DNA of 64,000 bases from Nonomuraea sp. MG754425 (GTDB lineage Bacteria > Actinomycetota > Actinomycetes > Streptosporangiales > Streptosporangiaceae), in assembly GCF_021699195.1 (NCBI RefSeq), contig NZ_SSXE01000017.1, forward strand, positions 1-64,000. Reading direction: 5' to 3'. Numbering within the stretch: position 1 is the stretch's first letter; every line of letters starts with the position of its first letter. The position numbers and the translations under genes were made by a program. Below the pieces are notes generated by a model. That model did no database searches. It was given only the letters and a program-made list of their open reading frames with translations, and was not told the origin of the DNA. Shown in pieces: positions 6,215 through 12,896 of the stretch.

Positions 6215-6532
6215 GAATGGTGCTTCGTTGCGGAGATCCATCCCGCTTGACAGTCCTGCGGTGATGTGGGCGTAATGGCCGTCGCGTCGCGTGTCGCCGC
6301 CCGGGAGGACGGCCGCGGCATGGAGGCGCCGAACCAAAGGGGATGCCGCCGTGACCACTCACACCATCGGTCGTGCCTGAGCGCACCGCGCCCGCGCGTC
6401 ATCCCATGCCTCCAGCGGTGCCGTAACGCCCGCTTCGCGGCGGCATGCCCGCGCGGGTCTCTCATGCCGGTCGGCACGTGCCGGCCGGACGTCTGTCATC
6501 GACACCCGTGCGTTCAGGAGCTTTGAACCAGC
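6215..6532. other. Non-coding stretch after the tRNA array
   Basis: 318 bp without a convincing gene. A TTGACA hexamer at about 6248 is followed by TAATGG after 20 bp, too wide for a standard promoter. No T-rich terminator for the tRNA array is visible. AGGAG near 6514 precedes the next start (6533) by 12 bp. Confidence 0.5.
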
Positions 6533-7351
6533 ATGCCCATGGACTTCAACCAGCAGATCATCGACGAGTTCCGCGCCAACAGAGGCCAGGTCGGCGGCCC
6601 CTTCGAGGGCGGCAGGCTGCTCCTGCTGACCACCGTCGGCGCCAGGACGGGAGCCTCGCGCACCACGCCGCTCGGCTACCTGCCCGACGGCGACCGCCTG
6701 CTCGTCATCGCCTCGGCCGGCGGCGCGCCCCGGCACCCGGCCTGGTACCACAACCTGCGCGCCAACCCGCGCGTCACCGTCGAGGACGGCATCCTCGCCT
6801 ACCAGGCCGACGCGGTCGTCCTGGAAGGCGAGGAACGGGAGCGCATGTTCGCCCGCGCCGCCGAACTCGACCCGGGCTGGAGCGCGTACGAGGACAGGTC
6901 GGGACGCACCCTGCCCGTCGTCGCGCTGCTGCCCGTCGACGCCGGACCGCCCACCGGCCCCATGGGCGACGCGCTGATCACCCTGCACGACGCCTTCCGC
7001 CGCGAGCTGTCCCTGCTGCGCCGCGAGGTGGCCGCCTCGGGCCCGCGCCTGGCCGCGCAACTGCGCGTCAACTGCCTGACCATGTGCCAGGGGCTGCACG
7101 TGCACCACTCCCACGAGGACAGGTTCATGTTCCCCGCGATGGAGGGCCGCTACCCGGAGCTGGCGCCGGTGATGGAGCGGCTGCGGGCCGAGCACGAGAC
7201 GATCGCGCGCCTGCTCGACGAACTGCGGACGCTGCTGGCCGCCCCGGACGTCCCGCCCGCCGACCTGCTCGGCGAGGTGAACCGGCTCACCGGGGAGCTG
7301 GAGGCGCATCTGGACTACGAGGAGAAGCACCTCGTGCCGCTGCTGAACTGA
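6533..7351 (+). CDS. F420H2-dependent quinone reductase-like (DDN) domain fused to hemerythrin HHE domain
   Basis: A 272-residue two-domain protein. Residues 1-130 match the deazaflavin-dependent nitroreductase/quinone reductase family (GGRLLLLTTVGARTGASRTTPLGYL; HPAWYHNLRANPRVTVEDG). Residues 145-272 form a hemerythrin four-helix bundle with the expected His/Glu ligands (LHDAFRRE, HVHHSHEDRFMFPAM, RAEHETIARLLDEL, HLDYEEKHLVPLL), which bind a di-iron centre. The first half would reduce substrates with F420H2 and the second could sense or bind oxygen, NO or iron. Convergent with the aldo-keto reductase gene; a tandem repeat separates them. Confidence 0.9.
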   Translation: MPMDFNQQIIDEFRANRGQVGGPFEGGRLLLLTTVGARTGASRTTPLGYLPDGDRLLVIASAGGAPRHPAWYHNLRANPRVTVEDGILAYQADAVVLEGEERERMFARAAELDPGWSAYEDRSGRTLPVVALLPVDAGPPTGPMGDALITLHDAFRRELSLLRREVAASGPRLAAQLRVNCLTMCQGLHVHHSHEDRFMFPAMEGRYPELAPVMERLRAEHETIARLLDELRTLLAAPDVPPADLLGEVNRLTGELEAHLDYEEKHLVPLLN

Positions 7352-7476
7352 TCTTCCGGGGTGTCGGCGTGGCAGCAGGGACAGGCGGGACGTATTCTGG
7401 GAACGCGTCCGGGCCCGGCGCCACATCCGTCTCACCGCCTTTCCGCGCGCCTTCGAACGCCTGCCTGCCGTCGGCT

Positions 7477-7560
7477 CCGGGCAGGCTCATCCGGGCAGGC
7501 TCATCCGGGCAGGCTCATCCGGGCAGGCTCATCCGGGCAGGCTCATCCGGGCAGGCTCAG
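7477..7560. repeat. 14-bp tandem repeat, 6 copies
   Basis: CCGGGCAGGCTCAT is repeated five times exactly, and a sixth unit ends in CAG and overlaps the stop codon of the aldo-keto reductase gene (tca at 7557-7559). The array fills the gap between two convergent genes. The unit has no internal dyad. It is most simply a slippage-generated minisatellite. Confidence 0.95.
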
Positions 7561-8444
7561 CCGAGGTCTCGCAGGCGGTCCACCTCCTCGTCGGTCAGCT
7601 CCAGCGCGCCCGCGGCCAGGTTCTCGGCAAGGTGGGCGGGGTCGCCGGTGCCCGGGATGACCAGCACGTGCGGCCCCTGCCGCAGCGTCCAGGCCAGCCG
7701 CACCTGGGCGGGCGTGGCCCCGTGGGCGCGGGCGACGGCGAGCACCGCCGCGTGCTCGGTCGCGGGCGCACCGGCTTCGCGGCCGGTGCCCGCGATCGCG
7801 AAGAACGGGACGAACGCGACACCCTGCTCGCCGCACAGCCGCAGCAGCTCCCGCTGGTCGGGCGGCGCGCCGACACCGAACGGGTTCTGCACGCAGACCA
7901 CCGGCGCGATGGCCCGCGCCTCGGCGAGCTGGCCGGCCGTGGCGTTGGAGACGCCCAGGTGCCGGATGAGCCCGGCCGCGCGCAGTTCGGCCAGCGCGCC
8001 GAAGTGATCGGCGATCGAGCCGGCTCCGGCGCTGCGCGGGATGCGGAGGTTCACGACGTCGAGACGGTCGCGGCCGAGCTGGCGCAGGTTCTCCTCGACC
8101 TGGCCGCGTAGCTGCCCGGGGGTGGCCCACCGCCACTCCCCCGACGGGTCGCGGCCGGCCCAGACCTTGGTGGCGATGACGAGGTCGTCGGGGTACGGGG
8201 CCAGCGCCCGGTTGATCAGCTCGTTGGCCGACAGCAGCGGCGAGAAGTAGTACGCGGCGGTGTCGATGTGGTTGACCCCCAGCTCGACGGCACGGCGCAG
8301 CACGCTGATCGAGCGCTCGCGTTCACCCGTGCTCTCGGAGGAGAAGGCGGTGCGGCCGGTCAGGCGCATCGCCCCGAACCCGATGCGGTTGACGGTCAGG
8401 TCGCCGAGCTTCCAGGTGCCGGCGGCATGCGTATACGTGGTCAT
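7557..8444 (-). CDS. Aldo-keto reductase
   Basis: A 295-residue TIM-barrel oxidoreductase that reduces carbonyls with NAD(P)H. Asp and Tyr of the tetrad are in HIDTAAYYFSP (about residues 59-69) and Lys is in VIATKVW. Where most family members have the catalytic His (LxxIH) this protein reads DVVNLR, with Arg in place of His, as in the YdbC-like subgroup. GVSNATAGQL and VCVQNPFG are further AKR landmarks. Convergent with the DDN-hemerythrin gene; a terminator for the next gene upstream lies 70 bp before its start. Confidence 0.9.
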   Translation of the reverse strand: MTTYTHAAGTWKLGDLTVNRIGFGAMRLTGRTAFSSESTGERERSISVLRRAVELGVNHIDTAAYYFSPLLSANELINRALAPYPDDLVIATKVWAGRDPSGEWRWATPGQLRGQVEENLRQLGRDRLDVVNLRIPRSAGAGSIADHFGALAELRAAGLIRHLGVSNATAGQLAEARAIAPVVCVQNPFGVGAPPDQRELLRLCGEQGVAFVPFFAIAGTGREAGAPATEHAAVLAVARAHGATPAQVRLAWTLRQGPHVLVIPGTGDPAHLAENLAAGALELTDEEVDRLRDLG

Positions 8445-8514
8445 GAGGCGTCCTTGTGGTGGTGGCCAGGGAGAGCGCCGCGGTCTTCGGACGTAGGCGG
8501 CCGAATCCGGGCAT

Positions 8515-8557
8515 GAAAAAAGCCTCCCCGGCGGATGAGGATCCGGCCGAGAAGGCT
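8515..8557 (-). terminator. Rho-independent terminator for the HxlR gene
   Basis: Read on the minus strand, AGCCTTCTCGGC and GCCGGGGAGGCT form a 12-bp stem (with G:U pairs) around a 13-nt loop, followed by TTTTTT. It ends leftward transcripts from the HxlR gene before they reach the aldo-keto reductase gene. Confidence 0.85.
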
Positions 8558-8636
8558 CAAATGTCTGGATAAATCATAGCAGCACGTGGAGCCGGCGAGA
8601 TCATCGTCACGACGGGGAGCCCGCGTACGGGCGCGG

Positions 8637-9017
8637 TCAGGTGTCGAAGCGGCGGCGGGCGGTCTCGATGTCGCCGAAGTAGCGGTGCGTCCAGTCGCAG
8701 AGCAGATCGACCGTCGCCCGCAGCGCCTGGCCCGGCTGGGTCAGCGTGTACTCCACCCGCGGCGGCACGGTCGGATACACCTTCCGCTCGGCCAGGCCGT
8801 TGCGCTCCAGCATGCGCAGGTTCTGGGTGAGCATCTTGTGGCTGATGCCCTCGACCTCGTCGCGCAGCTCGCTGAAGCGCAGGGTGCGCTCGCCGAGCGC
8901 CTCGATGATCAGCAACGCCCACTTGTTGGCGACGTCGGAGAAGATCTCGCGCGCCAGGGAGTCGGCGCGCCGCAGGTCCGCCTCGTCGGACGAGCCGCTC
9001 AACTGCTTGGTCACCAT
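8637..9017 (-). CDS. HxlR-family transcriptional regulator
   Basis: 126 residues, the usual size for this winged-helix family. FSDVANKWALLIIEAL, the recognition segment RFSELRDEVEGISHKMLTQNLRMLERNGL and the wing YTLTQPGQAL are diagnostic. The start at 9017 (MVTKQLSGSSDEAD) is chosen over a longer in-frame ATG at 9092 that would run over the divergent promoter. HxlR proteins often respond to aldehydes, quinones or other electrophiles and control a divergent enzyme, here the RidA-like gene. Confidence 0.88.
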   Translation of the reverse strand: MVTKQLSGSSDEADLRRADSLAREIFSDVANKWALLIIEALGERTLRFSELRDEVEGISHKMLTQNLRMLERNGLAERKVYPTVPPRVEYTLTQPGQALRATVDLLCDWTHRYFGDIETARRRFDT

Positions 9018-9072
9018 CGGGTTCCCCAGTCTCCAAAAAGTGCGTTCTTCCACGTCAGCGAACACTCTCCTA

Positions 9073-9089
9073 TGGTTTCCGAGTAACCA
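9073..9089. promoter_or_regulatory. Dyad in the HxlR-RidA divergent promoter
   Basis: TGGTT-N7-AACCA forms a perfect 5-bp inverted repeat midway between the two divergent starts. This spacing suits a dimeric winged-helix regulator, most likely the HxlR protein. Assignment by position only. Confidence 0.5.
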
Positions 9090-9124
9090 CAAGAGAGCAC
9101 AGGAAGAACGTCGAGGAGAGGTCC

Positions 9125-9529
9125 ATGGCTGTTTCGCTCATCAATCCCGACCGGCACGTCCGGGTGCCCGGCTACCACCACGTCGCGGTGGCCACGGGCA
9201 GCAGGCACGTGCACATCGCGGGCCAGGTCGCCTGGGACGAGAACGGCGACCTCGTCGCGCCGGGCGACCTGGCCGGGCAGGTCGCGCAGGTGTGCCGCAA
9301 CGTCGCCCGAGCGCTCGACGCGGCCGGGGCGACCTTCCACGACGTCGTCCGCTTCACCTGGTACGCCGCCGGTTGGAAGAGGGAGATGTACGACGCCTTC
9401 AACGCCGGCCTCGAACAGGCGGCCAGGGAGTTCGACCTGACCACGCCACCGGCCGCGCTGATCGGGGTGGACGTCCTGTTCGAGCCCGGCATCCTCGTCG
9501 AGGCCGAGGTCACCGCGATCATCGACTGA
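9125..9529 (+). CDS. RidA/YjgF-family protein
   Basis: 134 residues covering a complete RidA fold: HVAVATGSRHVHIAGQVAWDENG, DLAGQVAQVCRNVARALDAAGATFHDVVRFTWY and PAALIGVDVLFEPGILVEAEVTAI. Classical RidA deaminates reactive enamine/imine intermediates, using an Arg in the PXRA/S segment near residue 107. Here that place reads TPPAALIGVD without Arg, so it probably belongs to a non-archetypal Rid subgroup of unknown substrate. AGGAGAGG precedes the ATG. Likely controlled by the divergent HxlR regulator. Confidence 0.85.
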   Translation: MAVSLINPDRHVRVPGYHHVAVATGSRHVHIAGQVAWDENGDLVAPGDLAGQVAQVCRNVARALDAAGATFHDVVRFTWYAAGWKREMYDAFNAGLEQAAREFDLTTPPAALIGVDVLFEPGILVEAEVTAIID

Positions 9530-9552
9530 GGGCGGCGGCGTCCGGGCACGCC

Positions 9553-9583
9553 TTGCCTGACGCCGGTGTCAGGGAAGTAGCGT
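9553..9583 (+). promoter_or_regulatory. MerR-type promoter with 19-bp spacer
   Basis: TTGCCT (9553-9558) and TAGCGT (9578-9583) are separated by 19 bp, the over-long spacing of MerR-regulated promoters. The dyad CCTGAC-GCCGGT-GTCAGG (9556-9573) lies in the spacer. It would drive the F420-type oxidoreductase gene, now broken. Three MerR genes elsewhere in the window could supply the regulator, but which one is not known. Confidence 0.6.
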
Positions 9584-9613
9584 GCCCCCGCATACCGACC
9601 TGTGAGGATGACG

Positions 9614-10256
9614 ATGAGATTCGCGATCGGCTACTCGACGGCCGCCGGGCTCGACCCCGACCGGCTCGTGGCCTACGCCCAGCACGCCGAGGCGTGCGGT
9701 TTCGAGGGGCTGTACCTGCCCGAGCACGTCGTGCTGTATCCCGGCGCCGCGCTCGGCCCCTTCGAGTTCCCGCCGGACCTGCCCTACCCTGACCCGCTCG
9801 ACTGCCTGGCCTTCGTCGCCTCGGCCACCCGGCGCCTGCTGCTCGGCACCGGTGTGCTGTTGCTGCCGTACCACCATCCGGTGGTCCTGGCCAAGCGGCT
9901 GGCGACCCTCGACGTGCTGTCCAAGGGGCGCATGCGGCTGCTCACCGTGGGTCTGGGCGGCCTGCCCGGTGAGGCCGCGGCGATGGGGGTGGACTTCAAG
10001 ACCCGCGGACGCCGTACCGACGAGGCCATCGACGTGCTGCGGCTGCTGTGGGAGGGCGATGAGAAGGGACGGCCGTGACCCCGCCGCACTGGAGTACACG
10101 CGGTGGGGGTCGATCGACATGTCCGCCGAACGGGTGCGGACCTTCGCCGCGCAGGGCGTGACCCGCATCGTGGTCAGCCCCACCTCGGCGGAGCCGGACC
10201 AGCAGCGTGCGGAGTTGGCCGCGTTCGCCGAACGGTTCGCGCTTCCCGGAACCTGA
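9614..10256 (+). pseudogene. F420-dependent LLM-class oxidoreductase, internal deletion and frameshift
   Basis: The first 150 codons (MRFAIGYSTAAGLDPDRLVAYAQHAE...) match a luciferase-like F420 enzyme up to TRGRRTDEAIDVLRLLWEG. Then the frame runs into a stop at 10078, while the family's C-terminal part (SAERVRTFAAQGVTRIVVSPTS...) continues in a second frame to 10256. About 100 residues of the barrel are missing between the two, so an internal deletion also shifted the frame. Full-length relatives have about 280-300 residues. The MerR-type promoter in front is intact. Confidence 0.85.
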
Positions 10257-10272
10257 CCGGGCGCGCCCCGCG

Positions 10273-10316
10273 TTGACATATTGACCTCGGGTCACTAGTA
10301 ATTGACCTGAGGTCAA
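10273..10316 (+). promoter_or_regulatory. P450 promoter with two operators
   Basis: TTGACA (10273-10278) and TAGTAA (10296-10301) lie 17 bp apart. Two related dyads overlap them: TTGACCTCGGGTCAC (10281-10295) within the spacer and the perfect inverted repeat TTGACCT-G-AGGTCAA (10302-10316) just past the -10. Their centres are 21 bp apart, two helical turns. This is a strong repressor layout. The TetR gene downstream of the P450 is the natural candidate. Confidence 0.75.
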
Positions 10317-10346
10317 TATGTCCACGCGTCCCCCAGGGAGCCCCGC

Positions 10347-11591
10347 ATGTCCTTGACCGCCGACACCGGCACGTCGTCCCCCTTCCACCTGGTCGGCAAG
10401 CTCCTCGACCCCGCGTCGAGAGCCGACCCGTACCCGATCTACGCCGAGTTCCGCGCGCTCGGCCCCGTCTGGATCGAGGAGATCGCCGGCGCGGTGGTGA
10501 CCGGGTACCGCGACTGCGAGACGCTGCTGCGCGACCCCCGGATGAGCGCCGACCGCGCGGAGCGCTTCGGCTCCGACCCGTATCCTCCGGACGCTCCGTC
10601 GTCGATCCGGCAGCCGTGGTTCCTGTCCATGGACGCGCCGGATCACACCCGCCTGCGGCGCCTGGTCAGCGGCGCGTTCACCGCGCGGGTCGTCTCCCGG
10701 ATGGAGGAGTCCGTGGCGCGGCTGGTCGAGGAGTCCTTCGACCGGGCGGGCGAGGGTGAGACGTTCGACGTGGTGTCCGGCCTGGCCGGCCCCCTGCCGG
10801 TGACGGTGATCTGCCGCCTGCTCGGCGTCCCGCAGGCCGACGAGCGGCTCTTCCTGCGCTGGTCGGCCCAGCTCACCCGGCTGCTCGACGGCTTCGCCGA
10901 CCCCGCGGGCGACGACCCGGAGTGGGCGGCGGGCATGCTCGAGATGCACCGCTACGTCAACGACCTCGTCGCCGACCGCCGCAGGAGCACGCGAGGCGAC
11001 GACCTGATCTCCGAACTGCTCGCCGCCCGCGACGGCGGCGACGTGCTCAGCCATGACGAGCTGGTCTCCACGATCGTGCTGCTGCTGGTGGCGGGGCACG
11101 AGACGACGGTCAACCTGATCGCCAACGGCGTGCTCGCCCTGCTGCGTCACCCCGCCCACCTCGCCGCCCTGCGGGCCGACCCCGTCCTCGCCCCTGCGGT
11201 CGTCGAGGAGGTCCTGCGCCACGACCCGCCCGTGCAGCTCACCGCCCGCGTCGCCACCCAGGACCTGCGCCTCGGTACGGCCGAGGTGCCCGCGGGCGGC
11301 GGGGTGATCCTCCTGCTGGCCGCCGCCCACCGGGACCCGGAGGCGAACCCCGACCCCGACCGGTTCGACCCGGGCCGCGCCCAGGTACGTCACCTCGGCT
11401 TCGGCTTCGGCCCGCACTTCTGCCTCGGCGCGCCGCTGGCCAGGCTCGAAGGCCGGTTGGCGCTGGCCGCGTTCGCCCGCCGGATGCGGCGGCCCGAGCT
11501 CGTCGCCGACCCGCCCCCGTACCGGGAGCACATCAACCTGCGCGGGGTCAGCGAGCTCGTCGTCGGCCACGCGGGCGTGGCCAGGGGGTAG
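10347..11591 (+). CDS. Cytochrome P450
   Basis: A complete 414-residue class I P450. AGHETT in the I helix (about residues 248-253) is the oxygen-activation motif, EEVLR is the K-helix ExxR, and FGFGPHFCLG ends with the haem-ligand Cys (about residue 359). It is soluble and would need ferredoxin and reductase partners, none of which is adjacent. AGGGAG precedes the ATG. The promoter carries two operators, and a TetR gene follows 41 bp downstream, so an inducible detoxification or secondary-metabolism role is likely. The substrate is unknown. Confidence 0.93.
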   Translation: MSLTADTGTSSPFHLVGKLLDPASRADPYPIYAEFRALGPVWIEEIAGAVVTGYRDCETLLRDPRMSADRAERFGSDPYPPDAPSSIRQPWFLSMDAPDHTRLRRLVSGAFTARVVSRMEESVARLVEESFDRAGEGETFDVVSGLAGPLPVTVICRLLGVPQADERLFLRWSAQLTRLLDGFADPAGDDPEWAAGMLEMHRYVNDLVADRRRSTRGDDLISELLAARDGGDVLSHDELVSTIVLLLVAGHETTVNLIANGVLALLRHPAHLAALRADPVLAPAVVEEVLRHDPPVQLTARVATQDLRLGTAEVPAGGGVILLLAAAHRDPEANPDPDRFDPGRAQVRHLGFGFGPHFCLGAPLARLEGRLALAAFARRMRRPELVADPPPYREHINLRGVSELVVGHAGVARG

Positions 11592-11632
11592 AGGTGCGAG
11601 GTGCGGGCCGCGCGGTCCACTAGCCTGGTGCG

Positions 11633-12217
11633 GTGGTCAGCCCCAGGAGCCGCCGCCGGCTCTCCCCCGAGGCCAGGCGCGGTGAACTCATCGACGCCGC
11701 CATCCGGGTCCTGGAGTCCGGGCAGCAGGTGAGCAACTGGGTCCAGGCGGTCGCCGCCGAGGCCGGCGCCGCCAAGGGCACGTTCTACGTCTACTTCTCC
11801 TCCTGGGACGAGATGCTCCTCGCGGTACGCGACCGCGTGCTGCGCGACTACGTCGAGCGCTTCACCCGCATCGCCGCGTCCACCGAGCCGCTCGACTGGT
11901 GGGCCACCATCGACGCCGAGTGCGCGGCGGCCGTCCGGACCATCGCCCGGCCCGGCGGGCTGCACGAGGCCGCCTTCCACTCCAGCGCCTCGCTCGCGCC
12001 CGCGGAAGAGGAGCTGGATGTCGTGGCCGCCGTCGCCAAGGCGTTGCGGCGCGGCGTGGACGAGGGCGCCTTCCGCCCCCTCGACACCCACACGGCGGCC
12101 ACGATCCTGTTCACCGTCATCCACGGGGCCGCCGACGCGATCGCCGCCGGTGAGCAGCCGGAGCGCTGGCTGGCGGCGATACGCGATCTCACCCGCCACT
12201 GGCTCGCGCCGCGCTGA
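11633..12217 (+). CDS. TetR-family transcriptional regulator
   Basis: 194 residues from a GTG start. The HTH IDAAIRVLESGQQVSNWVQAVAAEAGAAKGTFYVYFSSWDEMLLAV (about residues 18-62) is typical of TetR, and the rest is a variable ligand-binding domain. It follows the P450 gene in the same direction and is probably co-transcribed, so it may bind the two dyads in the P450 promoter and control its own expression. Confidence 0.88.
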   Translation: MVSPRSRRRLSPEARRGELIDAAIRVLESGQQVSNWVQAVAAEAGAAKGTFYVYFSSWDEMLLAVRDRVLRDYVERFTRIAASTEPLDWWATIDAECAAAVRTIARPGGLHEAAFHSSASLAPAEEELDVVAAVAKALRRGVDEGAFRPLDTHTAATILFTVIHGAADAIAAGEQPERWLAAIRDLTRHWLAPR

Positions 12218-12238
12218 CCGCCCAGTTGCATAAATAAG

Positions 12239-12250
12239 CAGACCGGTCTA
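12239..12250. promoter_or_regulatory. TetR operator, copy 1 (TAGACCRGTCTA type)
   Basis: CAGACCGGTCTA contains the perfect 10-bp palindrome AGACCGGTCT, 12 bp before the GTG of the second TetR gene. The same motif recurs at 12873-12884 before the SDR-hydrolase gene. Two matching palindromes flanking one TetR gene make it the likely binder. Confidence 0.75.
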
Positions 12251-12261
12251 TTTTTTCGGAC

Positions 12262-12828
12262 GTGGGACGCAAGGGTGACGAGACGCGCGGCCGGTTGCTC
12301 GACGCCGCGCAGGAGCTGATCGAGGCCGGAGGCTACTCCGCCGCCGGGCTGAACCAGGTGATCGCGGCCAGCGGCATGCCCCGGGGCTCGCTCTACTTCC
12401 ACTTCCCCGGCGGCAAGGACCAACTCGTCGCCGAGGCGCTGCGGCGCGCCGGGCGCGAGCTGGGCCGGGCGATCGACGACCTCACCGGCTCCGCGCCGGA
12501 CGCCGCCGCCCTCGTGGCCGGGGTGCTGAAGCTGCTCGGCGACCGGCTCGACGCCTCGGGCTGGCGCAAGGGCTGCCCGGTGGCCACCGTCGCCCTGGAG
12601 ATGGCGGCGGGCAACGACGCGCTGCAGCAGGTCTGCGCCGAGGTGTACGACTCGTGGGAGAGCCCGCTGCGCGAACGGCTGGCGGCCGACGGGCGGCCCG
12701 ACGCCGCCGACGTCGCCGCGACCGTGCTGGCCCTGGTCGAGGGGGCGTTGCTGCTGGCGCGGGCGCGGCGGAGCAGGGAGCCGCTCGAACGGGTGGGCCG
12801 CAAGGTCGCGGCCCTGCTCGGCGGCTGA
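12262..12828 (+). CDS. TetR-family regulator (LmrA/YxaF-like)
   Basis: 188 residues. The HTH LDAAQELIEAGGYSAAGLNQVIAASGMPRGSLYFHFPGGKDQLVAEAL and the C-terminal segment GCPVATVALEMAAGNDALQQVC are characteristic of the LmrA/YxaF/QdoR group of repressors, which sense flavonoid-like or drug-like ligands. GTG start at 12262. Identical-type palindromes sit before this gene and before the SDR-hydrolase gene 68 bp downstream, so self-control plus control of the fusion enzyme is the simplest model. Confidence 0.88.
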   Translation: MGRKGDETRGRLLDAAQELIEAGGYSAAGLNQVIAASGMPRGSLYFHFPGGKDQLVAEALRRAGRELGRAIDDLTGSAPDAAALVAGVLKLLGDRLDASGWRKGCPVATVALEMAAGNDALQQVCAEVYDSWESPLRERLAADGRPDAADVAATVLALVEGALLLARARRSREPLERVGRKVAALLGG

Positions 12829-12872
12829 CGGCGGGAGCGGGTTCGGCCGTCTCCGCATGCCCAAAGAATATG

Positions 12873-12884
12873 TAGACCAGTCTA
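12873..12884. promoter_or_regulatory. TetR operator, copy 2
   Basis: TAGACCAGTCTA, with perfect TAGAC/GTCTA arms, lies 12 bp upstream of the SDR-hydrolase ATG and overlaps its leader. It is the partner of the site at 12239-12250. Confidence 0.75.
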
Positions 12885-12896
12885 TAAGGAGCGCGC

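Noticed and set aside
7477..7560. CRISPR array
   Set aside because: The 14-bp units are directly tandem with no spacers; it is a minisatellite.
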